NCBI RefSeq assembly: GCF_014652355.1
Contig: NZ_BMYQ01000001.1
Location: forward strand, 1 to 60,146
From: Gemmobacter lanyuensis
GTDB taxonomy: Bacteria; Pseudomonadota; Alphaproteobacteria; Rhodobacterales; Rhodobacteraceae
Direction: 5' to 3'
DNA length: 60,146 nt
In this document: positions 15,637-24,167 of the stretch, piece after piece
How the letters are laid out: the number at the start of each line of letters is the position of its first letter
Numbering within the stretch: the stretch's first letter is position 1
Notes under the pieces: model-generated
Seen by the model: the letters and a program-made list of their open reading frames with translations, nothing else
The model's database searches: none
What the model was told of the DNA's origin: nothing
Position numbers and translations under genes: made by a program

Positions 15637-16649
15637 AAGCTTTTCTCGACCCCCGCCAAAGCGCGCATGACCCGCAGATGTTCATGGCCAATGGTACCCG
15701 TCTGCCCAATCCGGAAAAGCCCGCGCGGATCGGCATGCTCCGCGCCGGGGCCGAGGCGGCAGGGGCCCGCTTTGCCGCCCCGCGCGACTTCGGCATGGGG
15801 CCGATTGCCGCCGTGCATACACCGGAATATCTGACCTTCCTGCAGACCATCCACCCCCGCTGGCAACGCATCGCAGGCGCGGCGGATGAGGTGATCCCCA
15901 ATATCCACCCCGATCGCCGCATGGTGAATTACCCCAAATCGGCGGTGGGGCAGGCGGGTTATCATCAGGCCGATACCGCCTGCCCGATTGCCGCCGGCAC
16001 CTGGGAGGCGGCCTATTGGTCGGCGCAGACCGCGCTGGCCGCCGCCGAAACCGTGACGCTGGGCGCGCGGGTCAGCTATGCGCTCTGCCGTCCGCCGGGG
16101 CATCATGCCTTTGGCGATCTGGCGGGTGGGTTCTGCTTTCTGAACAATTCGGCCATTGCCGCCCAATGGCTTCTCAGCCGTGGATTGCGGCCTGCGATCC
16201 TGGATGTAGACGTGCATCACGGCAATGGCACGCAGGGGATTTTCTATCAGCGGGGCGATGTGCTGACGGTCAGCCTTCATGCCGATCCCGACCGCTTTTA
16301 CCCCTTCTTCTGGGGCGGCGCGCAGGAACGGGGCGAGGGCGCGGGGTTGGGCTGCAACCTGAACCTGCCGCTGGCGCGTGGCACTGATGATGATGGTTAT
16401 CGGGCGGCGCTGGCCACGGCACTGACCCGAATCCGGGCCTTTGGCGCGGATGTGATCGTGGTGGCGCTGGGGCTTGACGCGCATGAGGATGACCCCTTCC
16501 AGGGCCTGCGCGTCACCACGGACGGCTTCACCCGCATCGCCAATGACATTGCCAGCCTTGGCCGCCCGCTCGTCGTGGTGCAGGAGGGGGGCTATATGCA
16601 GCCCAAGCTGGGGCACAATCTGACGGCCTTCCTCCGGGGGCTGGCCTGA
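15633..16649 (+). CDS. Acetylpolyamine amidohydrolase / histone-deacetylase family
   Basis: A 338-residue enzyme with an ATGA overlap to the GNAT gene. It shows the class II deacetylase-type catalytic set: the His-His dyad in RPPGHHAFGD, GGFCFLNNSAIAA, Zn ligands in AILDVDVHHGNGTQ, VSLHADPDRFYPFFWG (the polyamine-deacetylase form) and VVALGLDAHEDDP with the last Asp ligand. These enzymes remove acetyl groups from acetylputrescine, acetylspermidine or similar amines. It is the last gene of the operon. The upstream aminotransferase and BKACE suggest that the freed amine is transaminated and the chain then cleaved. Confidence 0.9.
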   Translation: MKAFLDPRQSAHDPQMFMANGTRLPNPEKPARIGMLRAGAEAAGARFAAPRDFGMGPIAAVHTPEYLTFLQTIHPRWQRIAGAADEVIPNIHPDRRMVNYPKSAVGQAGYHQADTACPIAAGTWEAAYWSAQTALAAAETVTLGARVSYALCRPPGHHAFGDLAGGFCFLNNSAIAAQWLLSRGLRPAILDVDVHHGNGTQGIFYQRGDVLTVSLHADPDRFYPFFWGGAQERGEGAGLGCNLNLPLARGTDDDGYRAALATALTRIRAFGADVIVVALGLDAHEDDPFQGLRVTTDGFTRIANDIASLGRPLVVVQEGGYMQPKLGHNLTAFLRGLA

Positions 16650-16810
16650 CCGGCCCCGGGGAAAATCCGCATTGGCGGCGGGAACCGTTACCGCTCACAC
16701 ACAGTTGCGTGAGAGCACTGTCACAAAACTCGCAACCGCGACGGATCTTTCCCATCTGACAGTGAAACCGGGTATCCTGATCACGGGGGTGCCCGCCGAA
16801 AGGCGGGGTC

Positions 16811-16839
16811 TTGTCACCGTGGCAGGCGATACCTAGATT
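16811..16839 (+). promoter_or_regulatory. Sigma-70-type promoter of rpoH
   Basis: TTGTCA (16811-16816) and TAGATT (16834-16839) are spaced by 17 bases. The predicted start is about 45 bases before the rpoH ATG at 16891. This is a consensus match only. No heat-shock-type promoter was identified in the remaining spacer (16650-16810). Confidence 0.55.
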
Positions 16840-16890
16840 TGCCAGTCCCGCGCGGGGACAACATCCGCCGGGGCCAGAGAGGGTCAGACG

Positions 16891-17787
16891 ATGTCGAGTT
16901 ACGCCAATCTTCCCGCACCCAGCCCGGAACAGGGCCTGAACCGCTACATGCAGGAAATCCGCAAATTTCCCCTGCTGGAGCCGGAAGAGGAATATATGCT
17001 CGCCAAGGCTTGGGTCGACCATGAGGACCCGAAGGCGGCCCACCGCCTTGTGACCTCGCACCTCAGGCTCGCGGCGAAAATCGCCATGGGCTATCGCGGT
17101 TACGGCCTGCCGCAGGCCGAGGTGATTTCCGAAGCCAATGTGGGGCTGATGCAGGCGGTGAAGCGCTTTGATCCCGACAAGGGTTTCCGCCTTGCGACCT
17201 ATGCGATGTGGTGGATCCGTGCCGCGATCCAGGAATATATCCTGCGGAGCTGGAGCCTTGTGAAACTCGGCACCACCTCGGCGCAGAAAAAGCTGTTCTT
17301 CAATCTCCGCAAGGCGAAAGCCAAACTTGGCGCGCTGGAGGAAGGGGATCTTCGGCCAGAAAACGTGGCCCAGATCGCCCGCGACCTGTCGGTCAGCGAG
17401 GATGAGGTCATCGACATGAACCGGCGCCTGTCGGGGTCGGATGCCTCTTTGAACGCGACCGTGGGCTCGGATGGCGATTCGTCGACCCAGTGGCAGGACT
17501 GGCTGGAAGATGAGGACAGCGATCAGGCCGGCGCCTATGAAGAGCGTGATGAGCTGGATGCCCGCCGCGGCCTTCTCGCGCAGGCCATGACCGTGCTGAA
17601 CGACCGCGAGCGGGACATTCTGGTGCAGCGTCGTTTGGCGGAAGAGCCGGTTACGCTGGAAGATCTGTCCGAAAGCTATGGCGTCAGCCGGGAACGCATT
17701 CGCCAGATCGAGGTGCGCGCCTTTGAAAAGCTGCAGGCCCGCATGAAGGAACTGGCCCGCGGCAAGGGCATGTTGATCGAGGCGTAA
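16891..17787 (+). CDS. rpoH: RNA polymerase sigma factor RpoH (sigma-32)
   Basis: A 298-residue heat-shock sigma factor. Region 1.2/2.1 starts at NRYMQEIRKFPLLEPEEEYML. Region 2 includes HRLVTSHLRLAAKIAMGYRG, LISEANVGLMQAVKRFDPDKG-like sequence (here VISEANVGLMQAVKRF) and FRLATYAMWWIRAAIQEYIL. The RpoH box QKKLFFNLRK is at about residues 132-141, and region 4 ends ESYGVSRERIRQIEVRAFEKL. It directs transcription of chaperone and protease genes. In Rhodobacter, RpoH homologues also act in oxidative and singlet-oxygen stress. It is monocistronic, with a promoter match upstream and a strong terminator downstream. The start MSSYANLPAPSPEQG has no better alternative. Confidence 0.96.
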   Translation: MSSYANLPAPSPEQGLNRYMQEIRKFPLLEPEEEYMLAKAWVDHEDPKAAHRLVTSHLRLAAKIAMGYRGYGLPQAEVISEANVGLMQAVKRFDPDKGFRLATYAMWWIRAAIQEYILRSWSLVKLGTTSAQKKLFFNLRKAKAKLGALEEGDLRPENVAQIARDLSVSEDEVIDMNRRLSGSDASLNATVGSDGDSSTQWQDWLEDEDSDQAGAYEERDELDARRGLLAQAMTVLNDRERDILVQRRLAEEPVTLEDLSESYGVSRERIRQIEVRAFEKLQARMKELARGKGMLIEA

Positions 17788-17806
17788 GCCCCCCGGCAAT
17801 CTATCC

Positions 17807-17842
17807 CACAGGGGCGGCCTTCGGGCCGCCCCTGTGCATTTT
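17807..17842 (+). terminator. Rho-independent terminator of rpoH
   Basis: A 13-bp perfect stem CACAGGGGCGGCC / GGCCGCCCCTGTG with a TTCG tetraloop (17807-17836) is followed by CATTTT. It lies 19 bases after the rpoH stop. Confidence 0.85.
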
Positions 17843-18081
17843 CGGCCCCGTAATGCGAGGTCGGGTCGCACATCTGCCCTGTCATGCCGCAAAGTGACCG
17901 GCCTTCCTCGCCGCCAGATTGCAAATGTGATTTCGCGGGGCTTTACTTCGCGTCGGATATGGTGTCCAAAGCGTCGTATTCGGCGCATCATGCGGCGCTG
18001 CGGCATTCCACGGGGCAGGAGGCGTTGATCCCGCGGGCGGCTGTCATTACCAACGTCGCATCCAAATCAAGGACGATGCCC

Positions 18082-18774
18082 ATGACCATGCTCGAAACCT
18101 TCCTGAAACCGATGCACCCCGAAGGCTACAAATTCGTTGGCGCCTTCGGTGTTGCGACACTGATCCTGTTCTGGATCTGGGAACCGCTGGGCTGGCTGGG
18201 CCTGGGCCTGACGGTGTGGTGCTACTACTTCTTCCGCGATCCCAAGCGCGCCGTCCCGCAGGGCGAGGGTCTGATGGTCAGCCCCGCCGACGGGATCGTG
18301 TCGCTAATCGAACGCGCCGTGCCGCCGGCCGAACTGGGCATGGGCCCCGAACCGCTGCTGCGTGTGTCCGTCTTCATGTCGGTCTTCAACTGCCATGTGA
18401 ACCGCGCGCCCATCGCGGGGCGCCTGGTCAAGATGGCCTATCGTCCGGGCAAATTCCTCAATGCCTCGCTCGACAAGGCCTCGGTCGACAATGAACGCAA
18501 TTCGCTTTGCTTTGAACTGGCCGACGGGCGCCAGATCGCGGTGGTGCAGATCGCAGGTCTGGTCGCCCGCCGCATCGTCCCCTTCGTGAGCGAGGGGCAA
18601 TCCCTCCGGACCGGCGAACGCTTTGGCCTGATCCGCTTCGGCAGCCGCGTCGATGTCTACCTGCCCGACGGCGTGGTGCCGCTGGTGGCGCTGGGGCAGA
18701 ACATGGTCGCGGGGGAAACGGTCATGGCCGAACTGGGCCGCGACCTGCCGCAACGTCTGGCGCGGATGGTCTGA
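18082..18774 (+). CDS. psd: Phosphatidylserine decarboxylase
   Basis: A 230-residue enzyme that makes phosphatidylethanolamine from phosphatidylserine at the inner membrane. The ATG at 18082 is best placed after AAGGA (18069-18073). ATGs at 18076 and 18088 are also in frame, and the frame is open upstream to 17884. An N-terminal hydrophobic hairpin (about residues 17-52) anchors it. Core motifs are [17 protein letters not shown] and [14 protein letters not shown]. The self-cleavage site is the Gly-Ser in [11 protein letters not shown] (Gly187-Ser188), which yields the pyruvoyl group. This is the short psd type. It is followed by pssA after 3 bases. Confidence 0.93.
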   Translation: MTMLETFLKPMHPEGYKFVGAFGVATLILFWIWEPLGWLGLGLTVWCYYFFRDPKRAVPQGEGLMVSPADGIVSLIERAVPPAELGMGPEPLLRVSVFMSVFNCHVNRAPIAGRLVKMAYRPGKFLNASLDKASVDNERNSLCFELADGRQIAVVQIAGLVARRIVPFVSEGQSLRTGERFGLIRFGSRVDVYLPDGVVPLVALGQNMVAGETVMAELGRDLPQRLARMV

Positions 18775-18777
18775 TCC

Positions 18778-19533
18778 ATGGATCCCCGTGCGCGCCGCCT
18801 GTCGATCATCGGGCTGCTTCCGAACATGCTGACGGTCGGCGCGCTCTGCGCCGGCATCACCGCGCTCCGCTTCGCGATCGAGGGGCATTTCCGCATCGCG
18901 CTGATCCTGATCCTGCTGGCCGCCATCATGGATGGTCTGGACGGGCGCCTTGCCCGCCTGCTGCGGAGCGAAAGCCAGATCGGCGCCGAACTCGACAGCC
19001 TGTGCGATTTCGTCAATTTCGGCGTGGTGCCGGGCGTCATCCTCTGGCTCTGGGCGCTGCAGGACATGAAGGCCGCAGGCTGGATTGCCGTGCTGATCTA
19101 TGTCGTTTCCTGCCTTTTGCGGCTGGCGCGGTTCAATCTGGGCAATCGCGCCATCGACAAGGCGGCCGAAAAGTCGGGCTTTCAGGGCGTGCCGTCGCCT
19201 GCGGGCGCAATGTTGGTCTTCCTGCCGATGTTCGCCGCCTTCGCGGTGGATGAAACCCAGCCCTTCTTCGATGGGATGATCGCGCTCTACATGGCCTTTG
19301 TCGGGGCGCTGATGATCGGCCGCTTCCGGACGCCCTCATTCAAGAAGGTCAGCTTCCAGGCCGAATACGTGCGCTATGTGGTAGTGGGCTTTGCTGCCTT
19401 GCTCGCGGCCTTGTTCGCATATCCCTGGGCCACGCTGGTCGCGCTGGATCTGATCTATGCCTGTGTCGTGGTGGCAAGCCTGCTGCGCCGCACCCCGAAA
19501 GCCGAGAGGGAGGAGCCATCGGATGGAGCTTGA
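18778..19533 (+). CDS. pssA: CDP-diacylglycerol--serine O-phosphatidyltransferase
   Basis: A 251-residue integral membrane enzyme that makes phosphatidylserine, the substrate of the upstream psd. It has the CDP-alcohol phosphotransferase signature in full: DGRLARLLRSESQIGAELD with the final D three residues on (about residues 60-82), where the three metal-binding Asp residues are present. About six to eight hydrophobic segments are visible. It begins 3 bases after psd and its end overlaps the next start (19523), so the three lipid genes form one operon. Confidence 0.94.
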   Translation: MDPRARRLSIIGLLPNMLTVGALCAGITALRFAIEGHFRIALILILLAAIMDGLDGRLARLLRSESQIGAELDSLCDFVNFGVVPGVILWLWALQDMKAAGWIAVLIYVVSCLLRLARFNLGNRAIDKAAEKSGFQGVPSPAGAMLVFLPMFAAFAVDETQPFFDGMIALYMAFVGALMIGRFRTPSFKKVSFQAEYVRYVVVGFAALLAALFAYPWATLVALDLIYACVVVASLLRRTPKAEREEPSDGA

Positions 19534-20143
19534 GGCCGTTACCAAGTCATATGCGCGTTGGGCGCCGGTCTATGACCGCACCTTCGGCGCCGTGACCCAT
19601 GCCGGGCGCCGCCGCGCCACAGGATTTGCCAATCACGTGGGCGGAACGGTGCTTGAGGTGGGCGTCGGCACGGGGCTGGCGCTGCCCTTCTATGCGCCGC
19701 ATATGCAGGTGACGGGGATCGACTTCTCCGAGGAAATGCTCGCCAAGGCGCGCGAGAAAGTGGCCGAACAGCGCATGGCGCATGTGCGCGCCCTGCGGCA
19801 GATGGATGCCCGCGCGCTTGATTTTGCCGAGGGCAGCTTTGATACCGTCTGCGCCATGCACATCATGTCCGTCGTCCCCGAACCGGAATGCGTGCTGTCG
19901 GAAATGGCCCGCGTCTGCAAGCCGGGCGGGCATGTTCTGATCGTCAACCATTTCGCGGCCGAGGGCACCGGCGCAATGGCGCGGCTGGAACGGCTGATGG
20001 CGCCGCTGTCGGATCTGCTGGGCTGGCACAGTGATTTCGCCCGCGCCCGCGTACTGGGCGACCTGCGGCTTCAGCTGGTCGAGGAAGATGCTCTGCCGCC
20101 CCTCGGCCTGATGACCTATCTGCGCCTGCGCCGCCTCGACTGA
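19523..20143 (+). CDS. pmtA: Phosphatidylethanolamine N-methyltransferase, PmtA (Rhodobacter) type
   Basis: A 206-residue class I SAM methyltransferase. The ATG at 19523, after GGGAGGAG, overlaps the pssA end by 11 bases. The start MELEAVTKSYARWAPVYDRTFG and the SAM motif VLEVGVGTGLALPFY (about residues 42-57) match the R. sphaeroides-type PmtA of about 203 residues. ALDFAEGSFDTVCAMHIMSVVP is the post-II region. Three methylations convert phosphatidylethanolamine to phosphatidylcholine. The order psd-pssA-pmtA puts the whole route from CDP-diacylglycerol to phosphatidylcholine in one operon. A ubiquinone-type methyltransferase is a less likely alternative given the context. Confidence 0.87.
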   Translation: MELEAVTKSYARWAPVYDRTFGAVTHAGRRRATGFANHVGGTVLEVGVGTGLALPFYAPHMQVTGIDFSEEMLAKAREKVAEQRMAHVRALRQMDARALDFAEGSFDTVCAMHIMSVVPEPECVLSEMARVCKPGGHVLIVNHFAAEGTGAMARLERLMAPLSDLLGWHSDFARARVLGDLRLQLVEEDALPPLGLMTYLRLRRLD

Positions 20144-20232
20144 TCTGCACCGGGGGTGGCGCCCGATGTTTGCGCTAGCAGCCGCCCCCGCTGCCGGATA
20201 ATCTGCCCGCGATCTGCTGGGAGGACATATCC

Positions 20233-21213
20233 ATGACACTGCGCTGGGGCATTCTCGGGGCCGCGAAATTCGCGCTCCACCATATGGGACCCGCCATTCA
20301 CGCGGCCAAGGGCGCCGAGCTGGTGGCACTGGCCACCGCCTCGCCCGACAAGGCCGCGGAATTCGCGACCTTCGCACCTGGCCTGCAAAGACATGACAGC
20401 TATGATGCGCTGTTGGCCGATCCCGGTATCGATGCTGTTTACATCCCGCTGCCCAACCATCTGCACCTCGAATGGTCCCTGCGCGCGATCGCTGCGGGAA
20501 AACATGTGCTGACGGAAAAGCCCATGACGATGGCAGCGGCCGAATTCGACCAGCTCATCGCCGCCCGCGATGCCAGCCGTCGTCTGGTGGCCGAAGCCTA
20601 TATGATCGTGCATCACCCGCAGTGGCAGAAGGCCCGTGACCTGATCGCCGATGGCGCCATCGGCCGGATCGAACATGTCGACACCGCCTTCTGCTACGAC
20701 AACCGCGCCGAACCCAGCAATATCCGCAACCGCGCCGAAACCGGCGGCGGCGGCATCCGCGACATCGGCGTCTATACCTATGGTTCGGTGCGCTTCGCCG
20801 CCCAGGCCGAACCCGTGGCGCTTGAGGCCCGGATCCGCCGCGAAAACGGCGTCGATACCTTCGCCCAGGTGGCGGGTGAAATGGAGGGGCCGGACGGCAG
20901 CTTCACCTATTCCGCCATCACCTCGATGCGCCTCTTCCCGCGGCAGGAGGTCGTTTTCCAGGGCACCCGCGGCCTGATCCGCCTGACCGCCCCCTTCAAC
21001 GCAGGCCTCTTCGGCGAAGCGCAGCTCGAACTCCACCGCGGCGGCGGTCAGTCCGAGCTGTTCCGCTATTCGGGCGTGAACCAATATGTGCTGCAGGTCG
21101 AAGCCTTCGGTCGCGCCGTGCTCCAAGGCACCGCTTACGGCTGCCCCCTCGAATTCTCCAAGGGCACGCAAGCGATGATCGACAGGGTCTTCGAGGCGGA
21201 ACGCGCGATCTGA
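20233..21213 (+). CDS. Gfo/Idh/MocA family oxidoreductase
   Basis: A 326-residue NAD(P)-dependent dehydrogenase. The N-terminal Rossmann fold reads LRWGILGAAKFALHHMGPAI. The YIPLPNHLH, VLTEKPM and VAEAYMIVHHPQW motifs are typical, the middle EKP lysine being catalytic. A C-terminal alpha/beta domain holds the substrate-binding part. The ATG at 20233 follows GGGAGGAC. It is a single gene: 89 bases separate it from pmtA, and a palindromic element lies between it and the convergent guanine deaminase. The substrate is probably a sugar or cyclitol, as in the family, but cannot be specified. Confidence 0.9.
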   Translation: MTLRWGILGAAKFALHHMGPAIHAAKGAELVALATASPDKAAEFATFAPGLQRHDSYDALLADPGIDAVYIPLPNHLHLEWSLRAIAAGKHVLTEKPMTMAAAEFDQLIAARDASRRLVAEAYMIVHHPQWQKARDLIADGAIGRIEHVDTAFCYDNRAEPSNIRNRAETGGGGIRDIGVYTYGSVRFAAQAEPVALEARIRRENGVDTFAQVAGEMEGPDGSFTYSAITSMRLFPRQEVVFQGTRGLIRLTAPFNAGLFGEAQLELHRGGGQSELFRYSGVNQYVLQVEAFGRAVLQGTAYGCPLEFSKGTQAMIDRVFEAERAI

Positions 21214-21272
21214 TCGCCCAGCCGGGCAGGGGGCTCGCCGCCCCCTCTTGGCCTGCGGCCAATTCACCCCGC

Positions 21273-21327
21273 GGATATTTTTAGACAGAAAATGGAAAGA
21301 GCCCCTATTTTCTGTCCTTAAATATCC
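21273..21327. repeat. Palindromic intergenic element, copy 1
   Basis: Two 21-bp arms, GGATATTTTTAGACAGAAAAT (21273-21293, cited in part: core GACAGAAAAT) and its near-complement at 21307-21327 (ATTTTCTGTC core), flank a 13-bp loop. It lies between convergent genes and resembles 33110-33168 and the half copy at 24752-24772. It could act as a bidirectional terminator. Confidence 0.75.
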
Positions 21328-21379
21328 TCTGGGGGTTCGGGGGGCGAAGCGCCCCCGAGGCTGCGGCAGCGGAGCGCCG

Positions 21380-22657
21380 TCAGCGGATCAGGTGCCCATT
21401 GACCCATGTCGCATGGATCGCCCGGTCATCGCCCATCATGATCGTGGGGAAGATGGCCTGCCAAAGTGTTTCGGCCCTGGCGCTCGCCTGCGCGATGGCG
21501 GGGGTGGAGGCGAGGTCGAGGATGATCAGATCAGCCTCGAGGCCCGGTACGACATTGCCGATCTGGTGATCGGCCCGCAGGCTGCGCGCCGAGCCCTGGG
21601 TTGCAAGCCACCAGAGTTCCGCCGGATGCAGGGCATGGCCCCGCAACTGGCCCAGTTCATAGGCCGCAGCCATTGTCCGCAGCATCGAGAAGGACGAGCC
21701 GCCGCCGGTATCCGTTGCAAGGCCGATCCGGTGGCCTGCGGCCATCAGCCCGGCCATGTCGAATATCCCCGATCCGATGAAGGTGTTCGAGGTCGGGCAG
21801 TGGATCAGGCTCGCATCCACTTCGCGCAGGCGGTCTTTTTCGCGCGCCTCGAGGTGGATCGCATGGCCATAAAGTCCGCCCGGCCCGAGCAGGCCGAAGT
21901 GTTCATAGGTATCGAGATAATCCCGGGCTGAAGGGTAGAGGCCCCGGACCCAGGCGATTTCATCGATCTGTTCGCTCAGATGCGTCTGCATCAGGCAGTC
22001 CGGGTGTTTCGCCCAAAGCGCGCCGAGGGCTTCCAGCTGATCGGGCGTCGAGGTGGGCGAGAAGCGCGGCGTGATGACATAGGACAGCCGGTCCACGCCA
22101 TGCCAACGCGCGAGAAGCCGCGCGCTATCGTCATAGGCGCTCTGGGCGCTGTCGCGCAGGCCCTCCGGGGCGTTGCGGTCCATGCAGGTCTTGCCCGTCC
22201 AGATCCGCTGCCCCCGCGTCTGTGCGGCTGTCATCAGCGCGTCGACTGACGCCGGATGGATGGTCGCGAAGGAGCAGACCGAGGTCGTCCCATGGGCCAG
22301 CGTGAGGTCCAGATAGCGCGCTGCGATCTCGGCCGCATAGGCGGGATCGGCAAAGCGCATTTCCTCGGGGAAGGTATAGGTGTTCAGCCAGTCGATCAGC
22401 CGCTTGCCCCAGCTTGCGATGATGGCTGTCTGGGGGAAATGCACATGGGCATCGACAAAGCCCGCAGAAATCAGCCGCTGCCCGTAATCGGTGACCCGGG
22501 CGCCGGGGTGGGCTGCGCGCAGTTTGGCCGCGGGGCCCACCGCAAGGATGCGCTCCCCTTCGATCACGAGGCCTTCCTCGAGCCGCGCGGCCTCGGGCCC
22601 TGCGACAAAGGGATCGGCGGTAAAGGACAGCACCTGCCCCAGCAGAAGATCGGTCAT
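21380..22657 (-). CDS. guaD: Guanine deaminase
   Basis: A 425-residue amidohydrolase converting guanine to xanthine. The start at 22657 (MTDLLLGQVLSF) is chosen over an in-frame start at 22807 that would overlap mgtE. Metal and active-site motifs are FVDAHVHFPQT (residues 67-77), MQTHLSEQIDE, IHCPTSNTFIGSG and the Asp in GLATDTGGGSSFSMLRTM, which is characteristic of GuaD. FKETG... residues ahead of the start are not part of the family. It is divergent from mgtE across about 130 bases. Together with the 8-oxoguanine-deaminase-like gene at 25216-26556 it indicates purine salvage or catabolism. Confidence 0.93.
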   Translation of the reverse strand: MTDLLLGQVLSFTADPFVAGPEAARLEEGLVIEGERILAVGPAAKLRAAHPGARVTDYGQRLISAGFVDAHVHFPQTAIIASWGKRLIDWLNTYTFPEEMRFADPAYAAEIAARYLDLTLAHGTTSVCSFATIHPASVDALMTAAQTRGQRIWTGKTCMDRNAPEGLRDSAQSAYDDSARLLARWHGVDRLSYVITPRFSPTSTPDQLEALGALWAKHPDCLMQTHLSEQIDEIAWVRGLYPSARDYLDTYEHFGLLGPGGLYGHAIHLEAREKDRLREVDASLIHCPTSNTFIGSGIFDMAGLMAAGHRIGLATDTGGGSSFSMLRTMAAAYELGQLRGHALHPAELWWLATQGSARSLRADHQIGNVVPGLEADLIILDLASTPAIAQASARAETLWQAIFPTIMMGDDRAIHATWVNGHLIR

Positions 22658-22787
22658 CCTGGTCCCCGATGGTTCATTCCAAGCGAAACCTATCCTAGAA
22701 CCGCCACCCGCTTGCGTAAATTTCCAGCTGCACCCTGTTTCCTTGAAACAGCTTCGCATAAGGTCGCGCCAATGAGACGGAGGCATG

Positions 22788-24167
22788 ATGGCGGAGCGGC
22801 AGGTCATTTTGGAGGCGGAAGACGATGAGGCGCTGGATCCGCGCCGTGTTGCCGCGATTCTCGACGCGGTCGAGGCCGGAGATGCCGCGCGCTTGCGCGA
22901 TCTGGCCGAGCCGTTGCACGCCGCCGATATCGCCGACCTGCTGGAACAGATCTCGCCCGCGGACCGGCGCGATCTGCTGGGGCTCTATTCACCGGAAATC
23001 GATGGCGACATCCTCTCGGAACTCGACGAATCGATCCGCGAAGAGGTGATCGAGGCACTCCCGCGCGAGGTCATCGCCGAGGCCGTGCGCGAGCTGGAAA
23101 CCGATGACGTCGTTGACATCCTCGAAGACCTCGAAGAGCCGCAGCAAGAGCTGATCCTCGGCGCGCTGGAGGATGCCGACCGCGTCGCGGTGGAACGCGC
23201 ACTCTCCTACCCGGAATACTCCGCCGGCCGCCTCATGCAGCGCGAGGTCGTGGTCGCCCCCCATCACTGGACGGTGGGCGAGGCGATCGATTTCCTGCGC
23301 CAGTCGGAAAACCTGCCCGACCAGTTCTACCATGTCATCCTGATCGACCCGCGGATGAAGCCGCAGGGCTATGTCACGCTCGGGCGACTTCTTTCCTCGC
23401 GCCGCGACGTGGCGCTGCGCGACATCACCGAAGACAGTTTCCGCACCGTTCAGGCGACCGAGGAAGAGGCCGAGGTCGCCTATATCTTCAACCAGTATCA
23501 CCTGATCTCCTGCCCCGTGGTGGATGAGAATGACCGCCTTGTGGGCGTGATCACCATCGATGACGCGATGAACGTGCTGGATGAGGAACATGAGGAAGAC
23601 ATGCTCCGCCTTGCCGGGGTGGGGGACGAAAGTTCCATCGCAGATGGCCTGGTGGCGACCGTCCGCAGCCGCTTTCCCTGGCTTTTCGTCAACCTGATCG
23701 CGGCGAACCTCGCGGCCCTGGTGATCTCGCATTTCGAGGCGACCATCGCCTCGCTGGTGGCGCTCGCGGCGCTGATGCCCATTGTGGCCTCCATGGGCGG
23801 AAATGCGGGGACGCAGTCGCTCACCGTGGCGGTGCGCGCGCTGGCCACGCGCGACCTGACCGGCTCCAACGCCTGGCGCGTCATCCGACGCGAGGCGGGC
23901 GTGGGCCTGATCAACGGTCTGGCCTTCGCCTGCATCATGGGGGCGGTCGGCTCTTTCTGGTTCGGCATGCCGATGCTGGGCGCCGTCCTCGGGGCCGCCT
24001 TGATCTGCAATCTCTTCGTCGCGGCGCTTGCAGGCACGATTGTGCCGCTTCTGCTCGATCGGCTGGGCCTCGATCCGGCATTGTCTTCGGGCACATTCGT
24101 GACGACGACAACCGATGTCGTCGGTTTCTTCGCCTTTCTCGGCCTCGCCACGGTGGTACTGACATGA
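22788..24167 (+). CDS. mgtE: Magnesium transporter MgtE
   Basis: A 459-residue Mg2+ channel/transporter. The ATG at 22788 sits at better distance from GGAGG (22779-22783) than the adjacent ATG at 22785. The N-terminal superhelical domain (about 10-130, with LLEQISPADRRDLL) is acidic. Two CBS domains follow (about 140-260, with YHVILIDPRMKPQGYVTLG and CPVVDENDRLVGVITIDDAM). The C-terminal pore has five membrane helices (about 290-459), with the family motif ASMGGNAGTQSLTVAVRALA. It sits directly before the folate gene with an ATGA overlap. Confidence 0.94.
   Translation: MAERQVILEAEDDEALDPRRVAAILDAVEAGDAARLRDLAEPLHAADIADLLEQISPADRRDLLGLYSPEIDGDILSELDESIREEVIEALPREVIAEAVRELETDDVVDILEDLEEPQQELILGALEDADRVAVERALSYPEYSAGRLMQREVVVAPHHWTVGEAIDFLRQSENLPDQFYHVILIDPRMKPQGYVTLGRLLSSRRDVALRDITEDSFRTVQATEEEAEVAYIFNQYHLISCPVVDENDRLVGVITIDDAMNVLDEEHEEDMLRLAGVGDESSIADGLVATVRSRFPWLFVNLIAANLAALVISHFEATIASLVALAALMPIVASMGGNAGTQSLTVAVRALATRDLTGSNAWRVIRREAGVGLINGLAFACIMGAVGSFWFGMPMLGAVLGAALICNLFVAALAGTIVPLLLDRLGLDPALSSGTFVTTTTDVVGFFAFLGLATVVLT

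Noticed and set aside
16650-16810. Possible small RNA or 6S RNA before rpoH
   Set aside because: No 6S-type long central bulge or other recognised fold could be made out, only a promoter match further downstream.
17884-18081. Upstream extension of psd by 66 codons
   Set aside because: The added residues (Ser/Arg/His-rich) precede the membrane anchor and the Shine-Dalgarno site at 18069. Family members start near 18082.
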